Numbered from the stretch's first letter, positions 1 to 8,847 are shown. The stretch: DNA of 64,000 nucleotides from JAHEEL01 sp964195515 (GCA_964195515.1 CAXMQO010000101.1:1-64000); one strand, 5' to 3'. Made by a program: numbers and translations. The notes: generated by a model not told the origin, from the sequence alone.

Positions 1-440
1 GGGCGGCGCTCCCCTCCGTCCGTGAGTTCCTCGGCACCCGACGGGCCAAACCTAGATCTACGTCACCCAAACGGATCGACGTGTCGCTGAATGATGACCG
101 CACATAACGGCACATATGGGCGGCTGGCCTCGGCGACGCTCGTTGCCGGGTGGTGTTCCGGGCGGCTATCGACCTGCGGCAGCCCTCCGGCCTCTCCCTG
201 GCACGCTGGTAGTCATGCCGGTGCCAATCCGCAGCTGTAACGCCGTCCACGATCTCGGCCTCTGAGTGGCGTCAAGGCTGATTAGCGTGACCTAGAGGAT
301 GTACCTGGGCGCGGGTTCATAGCTCAGGCTCTTCCTCATGTTCCTGGTCAGCCGAGTACGGCCGATGCCCGCTCCGGAGCCGTGAGGGCGACTGCGCCGC
401 GCGCGAAAAGAGTAGAGTTCGAGCCGCCGGGGATTGAAGA
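1..440. other. Left-edge stretch without a recognised gene
   Basis: No family is recognisable here. One frame on the plus strand is open from the window edge and stops at TAA 105-107, so bases 3-107 could be the last 34 codons of a gene that begins outside the window, but nothing in it is diagnostic. The rest, up to the start of the methyltransferase, shows only a short direct repeat of GCACATA near 100-117. Confidence 0.3.
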
Positions 441-1388
441 TTGCCAGTGGACGATGGTCGACACGCACTTTCAGCCGAGGAGCAGAGCTTGTCCGCTCGG
501 CTGGCTCCGCGCCTGAGGACCGTCCATCGACTCGCCCACCTGATCGCGAACACGATCCCGGTGCCCGGATTCGAGGTAGCCGCTCGCCTGTTCGCCAAGG
601 CGATGCTCCCGAAGTTGCGTGGGACGCTCATCTGCCCGACCCGACTCGGCTTCGAGCTGTCGGTCGGTCCGTCCAGCGGTCTGAACTACTACTACCTGGG
701 AATCTACGAGCCGGGGACGCTCGAGGTGATGGCGCAGTGCCTGCGTCCAGGCGACACCTTCGTCGACGTGGGCGCGGCGGTCGGTCAGATGACGCTCCAC
801 GCTTCGATGTGTGTTTCAGAGGCGGGGCGGGTCGTCGCCTTCGAGCCCGAGGACGGCCGCTTCAAGGACCTGCAACGCAGCATTGCGGTCAACTCCGCTC
901 AGAACGTCCTGGCGCTCAAGCTCGCACTCGGGGATCGACCCGGCGAGATGGATCTGCACACCGACGTGATCAGCCCGTCGCTCGTGGCCGGCGGTACCGA
1001 TCCAGCTGCGAACGAGCGGGTCGAGGTGGACACGCTCGACCGGTGCCTGGAGCGGCACTCGGTCGACCGGGTGCGAATGGTCAAGATCGACGTCGAGGGA
1101 TTCGAGGCTGAGGTCATCCAAGGTGCCGAGCAGTTGCTGCGCAGCGAGCACGCGCCCATCGTCTGCTTCGAGCACGGCGTCTACGATGAGCGCGTATCGA
1201 TCTTCGACCTGCTGAGTGACTTCAATGAGTACCGGTACTTCCGGCTCGCACGTACCAAGCGCTACGTGTCCAGGTTGAGGCCTTTCGATCGCAGCGAGCG
1301 CCTCTGGCGGCACGACAATATCTTCGCGCTGCTTCCGTCGCAGATCAGGGAATTGCCCAGCAGCCTGGTCCGGGCCGAGAGCCGGTAG
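441..1388 (+). CDS. FkbM-family SAM-dependent methyltransferase
   Basis: This 315-residue protein probably O-methylates a sugar, lipid or natural-product substrate using S-adenosylmethionine. The family match rests on the central segment GDTFVDVGAAVGQMTLHAS (glycine-rich SAM-binding loop), the downstream FEPEDGRF strand end, and the C-terminal VKIDVEGFEAEVIQGA motif, which is the hallmark of FkbM proteins. The start is TTG at 441, with a GGGG run about ten bases upstream; no ATG gives a better fit. FkbM enzymes often sit in polysaccharide or secondary-metabolite clusters, but no partner genes are visible. The gene borders a tRNA-fragment scar, so transfer with a mobile element is possible. 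The substrate cannot be deduced. Confidence 0.85.
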   Translation: MPVDDGRHALSAEEQSLSARLAPRLRTVHRLAHLIANTIPVPGFEVAARLFAKAMLPKLRGTLICPTRLGFELSVGPSSGLNYYYLGIYEPGTLEVMAQCLRPGDTFVDVGAAVGQMTLHASMCVSEAGRVVAFEPEDGRFKDLQRSIAVNSAQNVLALKLALGDRPGEMDLHTDVISPSLVAGGTDPAANERVEVDTLDRCLERHSVDRVRMVKIDVEGFEAEVIQGAEQLLRSEHAPIVCFEHGVYDERVSIFDLLSDFNEYRYFRLARTKRYVSRLRPFDRSERLWRHDNIFALLPSQIRELPSSLVRAESR

Positions 1389-1842
1389 ACTCCCGCGAAT
1401 GGTGGTTGGCGGGACCCAGGAACGCCGGCCGAATCGCTTGCAAGTTGCAGGCTATCTCACCGTCTGGCCACTCTCCGTGACTGTCAGCGGTACCCCGCGG
1501 GCTACCACCCTTTCTGCCTCTGTCCTGAGACAAGCGACCTCGAGACGGTTGGACGAACGACGTTGCCCCGTGGCGCGATTCTTGTCCCGGATCGGATGGG
1601 TTGGTGCGATGGCGGCGAAAGAGGGCCACCGGACCCGCCACGACCCCTCCAAGACGCCGGAGCTGCTGAATGCGCACGCTCGGCGGAAGGCGGCACTCGA
1701 TCCGATTGAGCGCTTCTCCGGTCCGCGTGTGGTCCGCGAGACGACACGAAACAGGGCACAACGGCACGAGACAATGCCTAGCCGAAACCGTTCCCGCGTA
1801 TAGGTTTCTCCGCGTCGCCGCAGGTCAGCGAAAGAAGCCCGG

Positions 1843-1889
1843 CCGGTTTCCCAAACCGGGTGTCGGAAGTTCGATTCTTCCCAAGGGCG
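1843..1889 (+). pseudogene. 3' half of a tRNA-Gly(CCC)-like gene, first copy
   Basis: The segment folds as a tRNA 3' half. It has a 5-bp anticodon stem CCGGT/ACCGG around the loop TTCCCAA (anticodon CCC at 1850-1852), a 5-base variable loop, and a perfect T arm GGAAG-TTCGATT-CTTCC at 1865-1881. This is followed by a seven-base acceptor strand CAAGGGC and a discriminator G. The matching 5' acceptor strand (GCCCTTG) and a D arm are absent from the 40 bases upstream, and no CCA follows. Such 3' halves are typical crossover sites left by tyrosine integrases. Confidence 0.6.
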
Positions 1890-2069
1890 CTGCCGAATTC
1901 CACCGAGACTCCTGGGTGGTGCCGACTTGGCTCTCACGGCGCTTCTTGTCCGCGGTTTGTCCGCGAGGGGCTGCGATCCGGTACGTATCGGAGCGAGACA
2001 ACGCGAACCCACAACCCTTGTGAGCAGCGGGTTTCCCTAGAGATCCCGTAATGCGACTACGCCCGCGAA

Positions 2070-2117
2070 TCAGTTTCCCAAGCTGAATACGGGAATTCGA
2101 TTCTCCTCACCCGCTCC
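2070..2117 (+). pseudogene. 3' half of a tRNA-Gly(CCC)-like gene, second copy
   Basis: The anticodon stem TCAGT/GCTGA (one G-U pair) encloses TTCCCAA with anticodon CCC at 2077-2079. A T loop TTCGATT follows with an imperfect stem, and the segment ends with acceptor strand CACCCGC plus TCC, which closely resembles a bacterial tRNA-Gly(CCC) tail. The 5' half is not in place. An 11-base stretch matching the 5' end of tRNA-Gly (GCGGGCGTAGT) lies just upstream at 2056-2066 but on the opposite strand. It looks like a decayed or rearranged tRNA or attachment-site copy. Confidence 0.6.
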
Positions 2118-2213
2118 GAACGCACGACGCGTTCAGAGGCCTAATCATCCGCTTTGGATCCGAACTCGCTTCACCACGACTTGATAGCGGGATCGAGACA
2201 CCGATACTGGGGC

Positions 2214-3008
2214 ATGGCCATCATCATCGCTCACAGAGGGGCACGGAGCCTCGCACCGGAGAACACGCTCGCCGCGGCCCGAAAAGCACATGCGGTCGGC
2301 GCCGATCTGTGGGAAACCGACGTCGCGGTCACCGCAGACGATCGACTCGTTCTGATGCACGACGATTCGATGATGCGGACAACCGACGTCGCCGGCAAGT
2401 TCCCAGACCGCGTCCCCGCACCGTTCTCGACGTACACCCTCGCTGAGATCCGATCACTCGACGCCGGGTCCTGGTTCGAACGCGATGATCCCTTCGGACA
2501 GATTGCAGCCGGCGTTATCGAACGCAGCGATCTCTCGACCTACATCGGCGAGAAGGTCCCGACGATTCGCGAGGCCTTCGAACTGACGCTCGAGTTGGAC
2601 TGGTTCCTGAACCTCGAACTCAAGGCCCAGCCCGCACCCAAGGATGCCTTCGATGTGGTCGGCGCCGTCCTCGCGTTGGCACAAGAGGTGGGGATCGGAC
2701 CTGATCATCTCCTGTTTTCGTCGGCCCGGCACGCATGGCTGAAGGCCGTGAGGCAACGCAGGCCCGACTTCGAGGTACAGGCCATCTTGGGCCTCTTCCC
2801 CAATGACCCCGTCGACTTCAGCGACTCGTTCTTCGACACGTTCAATCCTCGAATCACGCGTCTCTCGATCGAACAGATCGAGGAGCGGCTTGCCCTTGGG
2901 GCCAAGCTCAACCCCTACACTGTCAACGATTACGAAACCATCTCTCGGCTCGTCGAGATCGGCATCACCGGTCTCATCACCGACTTCCCGCAGCGAGGAA
3001 TACGATGA
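2214..3008 (+). CDS. Glycerophosphodiester phosphodiesterase
   Basis: Cytoplasmic hydrolase of the GDPD family (264 residues), expected to split glycerophosphodiesters into glycerol-3-phosphate and an alcohol. The family motifs are clear: HRG at residues 7-9, PENTLAA just after, WETDV with the metal-binding acidic pair, and HDDSMMRTT; the barrel ends with TGLITDFP. I place the start at ATG 2214 because HRG normally falls within the first ten residues; an upstream in-frame ATG at 2154 would add an uncharacteristic leader. No signal peptide is seen. The stop overlaps the ATG of the next gene (ATGA at 3005), so the two are probably translated together. Confidence 0.9.
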   Translation: MAIIIAHRGARSLAPENTLAAARKAHAVGADLWETDVAVTADDRLVLMHDDSMMRTTDVAGKFPDRVPAPFSTYTLAEIRSLDAGSWFERDDPFGQIAAGVIERSDLSTYIGEKVPTIREAFELTLELDWFLNLELKAQPAPKDAFDVVGAVLALAQEVGIGPDHLLFSSARHAWLKAVRQRRPDFEVQAILGLFPNDPVDFSDSFFDTFNPRITRLSIEQIEERLALGAKLNPYTVNDYETISRLVEIGITGLITDFPQRGIR

Positions 3009-3877
3009 CGATTTCACCCACCACCTTGGCGCCGCACCGGTTCTGTATCGTCAACTGCTATCCGGCGGCCAGCCGCGAGAACTTCGACCGGTCCGACGTC
3101 GGTCACCCCCATGATCTGTTCAAGGACTTCCTACGGCGAGAAGCCCCCAACGCAACCACCGAGATCGTCTACGTAGCCGACCCGGACTTCACGCTGCCAC
3201 CCGGCACTTCCATCGACGACTTCGACGGATTCATTTGGACGGGATCGGATCTCACCGTCTATCACACGGATGACCCCCGGGTCATCGCGCAGATCTTCTT
3301 CGCTGGAGCCCTCATGCAAGAAGGGGCGGCCAGCTGGGGGAGCTGCTGGGGTATTCAGCTGGCTTCACTGGTGGCCGGAGGCGAAGTGGCGGTGAACCCT
3401 CGCGGCCGCGAGTGGGGCATCGCTCGCGACATCCAGCTGACCGATGCCGCTCGAACCTCGCCGATGCTGGCGGGAAAACCGGCGGTGTTCGATGGCTTCA
3501 TCATGCATCTGGATGAGGTCACGCGCCTGCCCGAAGGCACACCATTGCTTGCCACCAACACCCACACACCTATCCAGGCCGCCGTCATCGAAGACGGAGC
3601 CGCCTCGTTCTGGAGCACCCAATACCATCCCGAGTACAACCTGTACGAAATGGCGCGTCTGATCGCGGCGAGGGGCGCAGCGCTGGTGCGGGAAGGCCTG
3701 TTCCCCGATGAAGCAGCCGTCGCGACCTATGCAGCCAAGATGATGGAGCTCTCCGCCAACCCGGATTCGACACATCTGCGAGAGGAACTCGACGTCGGAG
3801 ACGACATCATCGACCCGCAGATCCGGGAGCTCGAATTGCGCAACTGGCTGCGGTTCATCGACTCACGGGCGGCGTAG
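3005..3877 (+). CDS. Class I glutamine amidotransferase-like protein
   Basis: A 290-residue protein of the GMP-synthase-type glutaminase fold, which releases ammonia from glutamine for transfer to another substrate. The nucleophilic Cys is at residue 114 in WGSCWGIQLA, and the His/Glu of the triad are in QYHPE at residues 206-210. The N-terminal strand ends in IVNCYPAA, and GFIWTGSD marks the oxyanion strand. No synthetase domain is attached, so the acceptor is unknown; free-standing members include gamma-glutamyl-amine hydrolases. Its 4-base overlap with the phosphodiesterase gene suggests a shared role, perhaps in turnover of phospholipid head groups or polyamine conjugates, but that is inference. 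Confidence 0.85.
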   Translation: MTISPTTLAPHRFCIVNCYPAASRENFDRSDVGHPHDLFKDFLRREAPNATTEIVYVADPDFTLPPGTSIDDFDGFIWTGSDLTVYHTDDPRVIAQIFFAGALMQEGAASWGSCWGIQLASLVAGGEVAVNPRGREWGIARDIQLTDAARTSPMLAGKPAVFDGFIMHLDEVTRLPEGTPLLATNTHTPIQAAVIEDGAASFWSTQYHPEYNLYEMARLIAARGAALVREGLFPDEAAVATYAAKMMELSANPDSTHLREELDVGDDIIDPQIRELELRNWLRFIDSRAA

Positions 3878-3936
3878 CGGGAACGGCCGGCAGCGACGTA
3901 TCGGCGGCACACCGACCCCAACTATCATCAGCGTCC

Positions 3937-4515
3937 ATGATCTTCTCCGATCGAACGATCATCGAGGCCATCGAGACCGGTCGCGTCTCTATCGATCCGT
4001 TCGACCGTGCCCTCGTTCAGCCGTCGAGTGTCGACGTTCGCTGCGATCACCGCTTCCGGGTCTTCGAGAACCACCGGTACCCGCTCATCGACCCGAAGGC
4101 ACTGCAGCCCGACCTCACCACCGAGGTCGAAGCGAGTGCGGACCATCCTTTCATCCTCCACCCCGGCGAGTTCGTGCTCGGGACGACACTCGAGACGATC
4201 CGCCTGGGCGACGACGTCGTTGCTCGGCTCGAAGGCAAGTCGTCGCTTGGTCGTCTCGGTCTCCTCATTCACTCGACCGCGGGCTTCATCGACCCGGGAT
4301 TCAACGGGCAGGTGACGCTCGAACTCTCGAACGTCGCGAATCTGCCAATCGCTATCTATCCCGAGATGAAGATCGGCCAGATCAGCTTCTACCAGATGAC
4401 GACCGCCGCCGAGCACCCATACGGTTCGGCTGCACTTGGCTCCAAATATCAGGGTCAGACCGGTCCGACGGCGAGCCGGATGCATCGCGACTTCCAAGGG
4501 AGAGACAATGGCTAG
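3937..4515 (+). CDS. dcd: dCTP deaminase
   Basis: This 192-residue enzyme deaminates dCTP to supply dUMP or dUTP for thymidylate synthesis. Diagnostic segments are QPSSVDVR near residue 28, GEFVLGTTLE, the substrate loop LEGKSSLGRLGL, and STAGFIDPGFNGQVTLELSN, which contains the catalytic Glu (residue 129). Length fits the trimeric family. Actinobacterial members are often bifunctional and go straight to dUMP; the sequence is compatible with that but does not prove it. The final bases overlap the next start codon by eight nucleotides, so the VOC gene is probably co-translated. Confidence 0.95.
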   Translation: MIFSDRTIIEAIETGRVSIDPFDRALVQPSSVDVRCDHRFRVFENHRYPLIDPKALQPDLTTEVEASADHPFILHPGEFVLGTTLETIRLGDDVVARLEGKSSLGRLGLLIHSTAGFIDPGFNGQVTLELSNVANLPIAIYPEMKIGQISFYQMTTAAEHPYGSAALGSKYQGQTGPTASRMHRDFQGRDNG

Positions 4516-4870
4516 ACCGGCGGTGGCGCACGTTGCTTCGATCATGCTCGACTGCAATGACCTCGACGCGATGGTATCATTTTGGGGGAGGATCCTCGAC
4601 GTCAAAGAGAAGAATCGCTTCCCCGGCTACGTGTGGACGACCCGCATCTCACGCGGCGGCCCTGCGCTCGCTTTCCAGCACGTCTCTGAGAAGAAAGCGG
4701 CGAAAAACCGTCTCCATCTCGATCTCAGCACCGTCGATCCCGAGTCGCTGATCTCGCACGTCGAGGAGTTCGGTGGGGAGCGGCTTCACGATCATGACAT
4801 CGCCGGTTTCAGTTGGACCGTCTGCGCCGACCCCGAGGGCAACGAGTTCTGCGTCACAAAGAGCGAATAG
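4508..4870 (+). CDS. VOC-superfamily (glyoxalase-like) protein
   Basis: A 120-residue single-domain protein of the vicinal oxygen chelate fold. The beta-alpha-beta-beta-beta pattern is visible: VASIMLDCNDLDAMVSFWGRILD, then the paired strands VWTTRISRGGPALAFQHV, then LHLDLSTVDPESLISHVEEFGGE, ending with CADPEGNEFCVTKSE as in lactoylglutathione-lyase-like proteins. ATG 4508 is chosen because AGGGAGAG lies just upstream and the VOC fold starts there. The reaction cannot be inferred. It overlaps the end of dcd and is probably in the same transcript. Confidence 0.85.
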   Translation: MARPAVAHVASIMLDCNDLDAMVSFWGRILDVKEKNRFPGYVWTTRISRGGPALAFQHVSEKKAAKNRLHLDLSTVDPESLISHVEEFGGERLHDHDIAGFSWTVCADPEGNEFCVTKSE

Positions 4871-5114
4871 AGGCCCGGCAAGCAGTTGCTGCGAGCGGAT
4901 CCGGGTGAGTCCTCGTCATGGGCGGGACAATGAGAACAGGAGTGGCCCCACTTCGAAGCGCACAGCAGGGTCCTGAGCCAGGGTCGAGTCGAGCTCTCCA
5001 CCAGTAGGCGGCCCCATCGACGATCGTTTCGTGCTTGAGTCCCATCAACACGATTCCCGAACATCCGGTAACTCGGGAGGATCCACCTCGACGATGCGTC
5101 GCCAGGTGTCGCGT
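4871..5114. other. Convergent gap between the VOC gene and metH
   Basis: The two flanking genes converge here. On the minus strand a 26-codon frame (5045-5125) starts inside the last codons of metH and runs by a TGATG overlap into a 63-codon frame that ends at 4854. The coupling looks gene-like but neither product resembles a known family. I saw no strong terminator hairpin. Confidence 0.3.
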
Positions 5115-8100
5115 TTAGTCGGCATGGCGGGCCTCCTTAACTGCCCGCGCGACAAAATACTTCGCCTGCGGGTGGTGGGCGATCAGTGCGGAGGTGGTCT
5201 GTTCCGGCTGGTACTGATATGCGGTCGCGGCGCTTACCTCAACGCCGATCCGCTCGGCGTCGAGGAGATGGGCGACGCGCTCGTTGTCCTCGAGATCGGG
5301 GCACGCCGGATAGCCCCATGAGTATCGCCCTCCCCGGTACCGCTGCCGGAACAGGCCACCGAGACTCGGCCCGTCTTCATCGCCGAAACCCCACTCGACC
5401 CGAATGTGCCGGTGCCACATCTCGGCGAGAGCCTCGGCCATCTCGACACCGAGTCCGTGGAGCAGGAGATAGTCCATGTAGCGATCCGCTTTGAACAACG
5501 CCGCCGCTCGTTGCGAGGCCCGGTCCCCCATCGTGACGATGTGGAACGCGATGTAGTCACACTGCTCGTTATCGACGGGCCGAAAGAAGTCCGCGATGCA
5601 GAGCCACGGATCCCGTCGCTGGCGGGGAAAACCGAACCGCGTCAGTTCGGTCGCGCGGGTCTCGTCGGTCCACACGATCAGGTCGTCCCCGTCGCCGTTG
5701 ACGGGGTAGTACCCGTACACGACCTGGGGGATGAGCAGGTCGTCGGTTCTTGCCCGCGTCAGTTGTTCGCGCAGGACAGGGCGCAGGCGATTCCTGAATT
5801 CCTCGTCGGTCTCACCCGACTCCGGTCTGAACTGCCACTGGTTGCGGAACAGGGCGGTTTCGTTGAGATAGGCAGCGACGTCGTCGATCGCCATCCCCTT
5901 GACCACGCGGCTCCCGAGGAACGGGGGCTTGAAAACCGGCACGTCGAGAGCAACGGAAGGTGCCCTCTCCGGTACGGGAGCGTCGTCATCGATCCGACCC
6001 GCAGCGACAAACCGTTCACGTCCCGGAGCCGGTGCCGCGGCCCCGGAAACGATCTGCTGCATGGCGTCGAGTCCGGAGAAGGCGTTCTTGCCGTAATACA
6101 GCGGACCGGGATAGCGATCACGCAGATCGCGCTCGACGTACGACCGAGTCAACGCTGCGCCCCCGAGCAGAACCGGCACGTCACCCAGACCGCGGCGAAT
6201 CAGTTCGTCAAGGTTGTCTCGCATGATGAGGGTGCTCTTGACGAGCAAGCCGCTCATCCCGATGGCGTCGGCGTCCATCCGCTCATACGTCTCAATGAGT
6301 TCACCCACCGCGACCTTGATGCCGAGGTTGTGGACCGTGTATCCGTTGTTCGACAGGATGATGTCGACGAGGTTCTTCCCGATGTCGTGAACATCGCCGG
6401 CGACGGTTGCCAATACGATCGATCCCCTCGCAGCCACATCCGAGTGCTCCATCATGGGCTCGAGATACGCGACCGACGCCTTCATCGTCTCGGCCGATCG
6501 TAGGACGAAGGGTAGTTGCATGTCCCCGGATGCGAAGAGTTCGCCGACGGTCTTCATGCCTGAGAGCAGAACGTCGTTCACCAACCCAAGCGGGCTATGA
6601 CCGGCGGCGAGCGCCTCGTCGAGTTCCTCGTCGAGACCGGTGCGGTTACCATCGACGATCCGTTGCGCTAGACGACGCTCTACCGGCCATCCCAAGCGCT
6701 CGTCTTCGGTCTCCACCTCAACGACGGCGTCGGTGAAGGCAGCAAGCAGCGCCTCGAGTGGGTCGTAGCCGGGTTCACGACGGTCGTAGATCAGGTCTTC
6801 GCAAATCCTCCGCTGCTCGTCCGCGATGAGATGCAGCGGTTCGATTCGCCCGGCATGAATGATCGCGGCGTCCAACCCTGCGTCGAGGCACTCGTGGAGG
6901 AACACGGAGTTGAGCGCTTTCCGAGTCGGCTGATTCAGTCCGAACGACACGTTGGATACGCCCAGAATCGTGGCACTGTCGGGAAGTTCTTCCTTCAGGC
7001 GCCGGATCGCATCAATGGTCTCTCGCGCATCGGCGCGCAAGTCGTCGTCACCGGTGGACAGGGGGAACGTGAGTGGGTCGAATATCAGGTCCGCTGCCTC
7101 CATGCCGTAGTCGTTCACGGCCAGATCGTGGATGCGGCGGGCGACGCGCATCTTCCACTCAACGTCGCGTGCCTGGCCTTCCTCATCGATGAGGAGGCAC
7201 ACGACCGCGGCCCCGTGTTCTCTCGCAAGATCCAGGACCCGACGGGCTCGCGACCCGGGACCCGTCCCGTCTTCGAGGTTGAGCGAGTTGAGAACGGACC
7301 GACCACCCAGCATCTCGAGTCCTGCCTCCATGACTACCGACTCGGTCGAATCGAGGACGATCGGCGCGGCCACTTCAGATCCGAACCGGGCTGCGATCGC
7401 GGCCATGTCCTCGACACCGTCTCGCCCGACATAGTCGATGCAGAGATCAACGAGATGAGCGGACTCCGCGACCTGCTCCTCCCCGATCTTGACACATCGG
7501 TCGACATCGCCGTTGAGCATCGCGTCCCTGAACGCCCGAGACCCGTTGGCATTGGTCCGCTCTCCGACGATCAGAAACGACGTGTCCTGGGCTATCGGTG
7601 TCGCGCTGTAGATCGAAGCAATCGAAGGTATGTGGAGAACCTCGCGCTCCATCGGTACAAGGGGTCGGCATGCCTCAACGACCGCTGAGAGATGATCCGG
7701 CGTGGTACCGCAACAGCCACCAATTGCTCTCACGCCGTACTCGGACACGAAACGGGCGAGGTGTTCGGCGAGAACCCGCGCCGACAGATCGTACGACACC
7801 TCTCCCTCCACGATCCTCGGCATTCCGGCATTTGGGATGACAGAGATCGGCATCCGGGCCCGCTCGGATAGATGCCGAATCGGTCCGTACATCTCCTCCG
7901 GCCCGGTGGCGCAGTTGAGTCCCACAACATCGACGTGCATGGCGTCGAGTGTTGTGAGCGCAGCACCGATCTCCGTCCCCGGCAACATCCGTCCCGTGAG
8001 TTCAATGGTCACCTGGACCTGGATTGGAATCTCGACGTGGGCCGACCGCATCGCCCTGCGGGCGCCGTTGATCGCTGCCTTGGCTCCGAGCAGGTCGAAC

Positions 8101-8585
8101 TGAGTCTCGATGACGAACACGTCGATCCCGCCATCGATGAGTCCGGCGGCCTGGATCTTGTAGGCATCGCGCAACTCCCGATAGCTGATCTGGCCAAGGG
8201 TCGCAAACTTGGTACCGGGACCGATCGAACCGGCAACGAACCGTCTCCGCCCATCTCTCGTCCGATACTCCTCGACGGTCCGCGTCGCGATCGACGCCCC
8301 GGCCGCTGAGAGTTCGTACGCCCGATCGGCGATCCCATACTCGTTCAGAGGGACGGCGAACCCACCGAATGTGTTCGTCTCCACGACGTCGACGCCGACG
8401 TCGAGGAACGAGCGGTGGAGCCGTTCTATGACGTCGGGCCTGGTCACGTTCAGCACTTCGGCGCACCCGTCGAGATCCTCACCGCCGAAGTCGTCGAGAT
8501 CCAACCCGGCAGCGTGGAGCGAGGTTCCTGCTCCGCCGTCGAAGATCACGACACCCCTCGCCAGCGCCTCCAGGTAGGCGCTCAT
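5115..8585 (-). CDS. metH: Cobalamin-dependent methionine synthase
   Basis: Full-length MetH (1156 residues), which transfers a methyl group from methyltetrahydrofolate to homocysteine through methylcobalamin. The order is complete. An N-terminal homocysteine-binding barrel begins VIFDGGAGTSLH and has zinc ligands in GLNCATG and GGCCGTT. The pterin-binding barrel contains IVGERTNANGSRAF and LIFDPLTFPLSTGDD. The B12 module has the cobalt-ligand motif GDVHDIGKN near residue 740. The C-terminal reactivation domain ends with the RYSWGYPACPD-type segment. Start at ATG 8585. An upstream SAM-sensing leader is expected to reduce expression when S-adenosylmethionine is plentiful. No metE or metF is in the window. 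Confidence 0.97.
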   Translation of the reverse strand: MSAYLEALARGVVIFDGGAGTSLHAAGLDLDDFGGEDLDGCAEVLNVTRPDVIERLHRSFLDVGVDVVETNTFGGFAVPLNEYGIADRAYELSAAGASIATRTVEEYRTRDGRRRFVAGSIGPGTKFATLGQISYRELRDAYKIQAAGLIDGGIDVFVIETQFDLLGAKAAINGARRAMRSAHVEIPIQVQVTIELTGRMLPGTEIGAALTTLDAMHVDVVGLNCATGPEEMYGPIRHLSERARMPISVIPNAGMPRIVEGEVSYDLSARVLAEHLARFVSEYGVRAIGGCCGTTPDHLSAVVEACRPLVPMEREVLHIPSIASIYSATPIAQDTSFLIVGERTNANGSRAFRDAMLNGDVDRCVKIGEEQVAESAHLVDLCIDYVGRDGVEDMAAIAARFGSEVAAPIVLDSTESVVMEAGLEMLGGRSVLNSLNLEDGTGPGSRARRVLDLAREHGAAVVCLLIDEEGQARDVEWKMRVARRIHDLAVNDYGMEAADLIFDPLTFPLSTGDDDLRADARETIDAIRRLKEELPDSATILGVSNVSFGLNQPTRKALNSVFLHECLDAGLDAAIIHAGRIEPLHLIADEQRRICEDLIYDRREPGYDPLEALLAAFTDAVVEVETEDERLGWPVERRLAQRIVDGNRTGLDEELDEALAAGHSPLGLVNDVLLSGMKTVGELFASGDMQLPFVLRSAETMKASVAYLEPMMEHSDVAARGSIVLATVAGDVHDIGKNLVDIILSNNGYTVHNLGIKVAVGELIETYERMDADAIGMSGLLVKSTLIMRDNLDELIRRGLGDVPVLLGGAALTRSYVERDLRDRYPGPLYYGKNAFSGLDAMQQIVSGAAAPAPGRERFVAAGRIDDDAPVPERAPSVALDVPVFKPPFLGSRVVKGMAIDDVAAYLNETALFRNQWQFRPESGETDEEFRNRLRPVLREQLTRARTDDLLIPQVVYGYYPVNGDGDDLIVWTDETRATELTRFGFPRQRRDPWLCIADFFRPVDNEQCDYIAFHIVTMGDRASQRAAALFKADRYMDYLLLHGLGVEMAEALAEMWHRHIRVEWGFGDEDGPSLGGLFRQRYRGGRYSWGYPACPDLEDNERVAHLLDAERIGVEVSAATAYQYQPEQTTSALIAHHPQAKYFVARAVKEARHAD

Positions 8586-8641
8586 GCGGCGTGTTCCCAG
8601 CGAAGGATGTGGTGATGCGTCAACCTATGGGTCCGTTTCAA
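8582..8641 (-). CDS. Possible 19-residue leader peptide upstream of metH
   Basis: A TTG-initiated frame encodes MKRTHRLTHHHILRWEHAA and stops at TGA, which overlaps the metH ATG (ATGA). It has a better ribosome-binding site (GGAGG at 8649-8653, seven bases before TTG) than metH itself, so metH could be translated by coupling from it. A six-base inverted repeat (AGCGTT/AACGCT, 8643-8648 with 8666-8671) places the GGAGG in its loop. The peptide has no known relatives that I recognise; its reality is inferred from the ribosome site and the overlap. Confidence 0.4.
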   Translation of the reverse strand: MKRTHRLTHHHILRWEHAA

Positions 8642-8706
8642 CAGCGTTCCTCCGTCTCGACTCGAAACGCTCCGCGAGCGCCGCGAGCGGGAGTTCCGCC
8701 TCGGCT

Positions 8707-8787
8707 CCTCATCGATCAGGCATTGGCACCGTTCACGTCGGTTGCCGCGGCTTCGCAGGGCCCGTCCCTCCACCGCTCTGGATGAGC
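8707..8787 (-). promoter_or_regulatory. SAM-I-clan riboswitch aptamer ahead of metH
   Basis: On the minus strand the segment carries the S-box core: P1 strand CTCATC, then AGAGCGGTGGAGGGA, GGCCC, GAAGCCGCGGCAACC, a P3 hairpin ACCG/CGGT, and GGTGCCAATGCC, closed by GATGAG, which pairs with the first strand. These match the SAM-binding core and kink-turn of SAM-I RNAs. The P4 hairpin normally present between GGTGCCAAT and the closing P1 strand is missing, so it may belong to the SAM-I/IV variant group. The aptamer sits about 120 bases before the metH start, the expected regulated gene. Confidence 0.85.
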
Positions 8788-8802
8788 GCTTCGTTGACGG
8801 GC

Positions 8803-8832
8803 ATCATATACCACCGATCCCGGCAGGTCACA
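8803..8832 (-). promoter_or_regulatory. Candidate promoter for the metH leader
   Basis: On the minus strand a -35 element TGTGAC (8827-8832) and a -10 element TATGAT (8803-8808) are separated by 18 bases. Transcription would begin just before the SAM aptamer, giving a leader with the complete P1 stem. The spacing and position fit a housekeeping sigma factor promoter; activity is inferred. Confidence 0.5.
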
Positions 8833-8847
8833 CAGCGATCACGACCC

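Larger units (their letters stand above)
1389..2213. other. Gene-poor stretch with tRNA remnants
   Basis: About 820 bases without a convincing coding region. The open frames here have low-complexity Arg/Ser/Pro-rich translations with no family resemblance. The recognisable content is two 3' halves of tRNA-Gly(CCC)-like sequence (1843-1889 and 2070-2117). The stretch lies between an FkbM methyltransferase and a housekeeping operon, which fits the decayed edge of an integrated element. Confidence 0.5.

Noticed and set aside
1817..1889. A complete tRNA gene at the first tRNA-like segment
   Set aside because: The 5' acceptor strand and D arm cannot be found at the required distance, so only a 3' half is supported.
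4854..5125. Two small coupled frames after metH on the minus strand
   Set aside because: No recognisable domain; the second overlaps the end of the VOC gene. Kept only as a note in the gap description.
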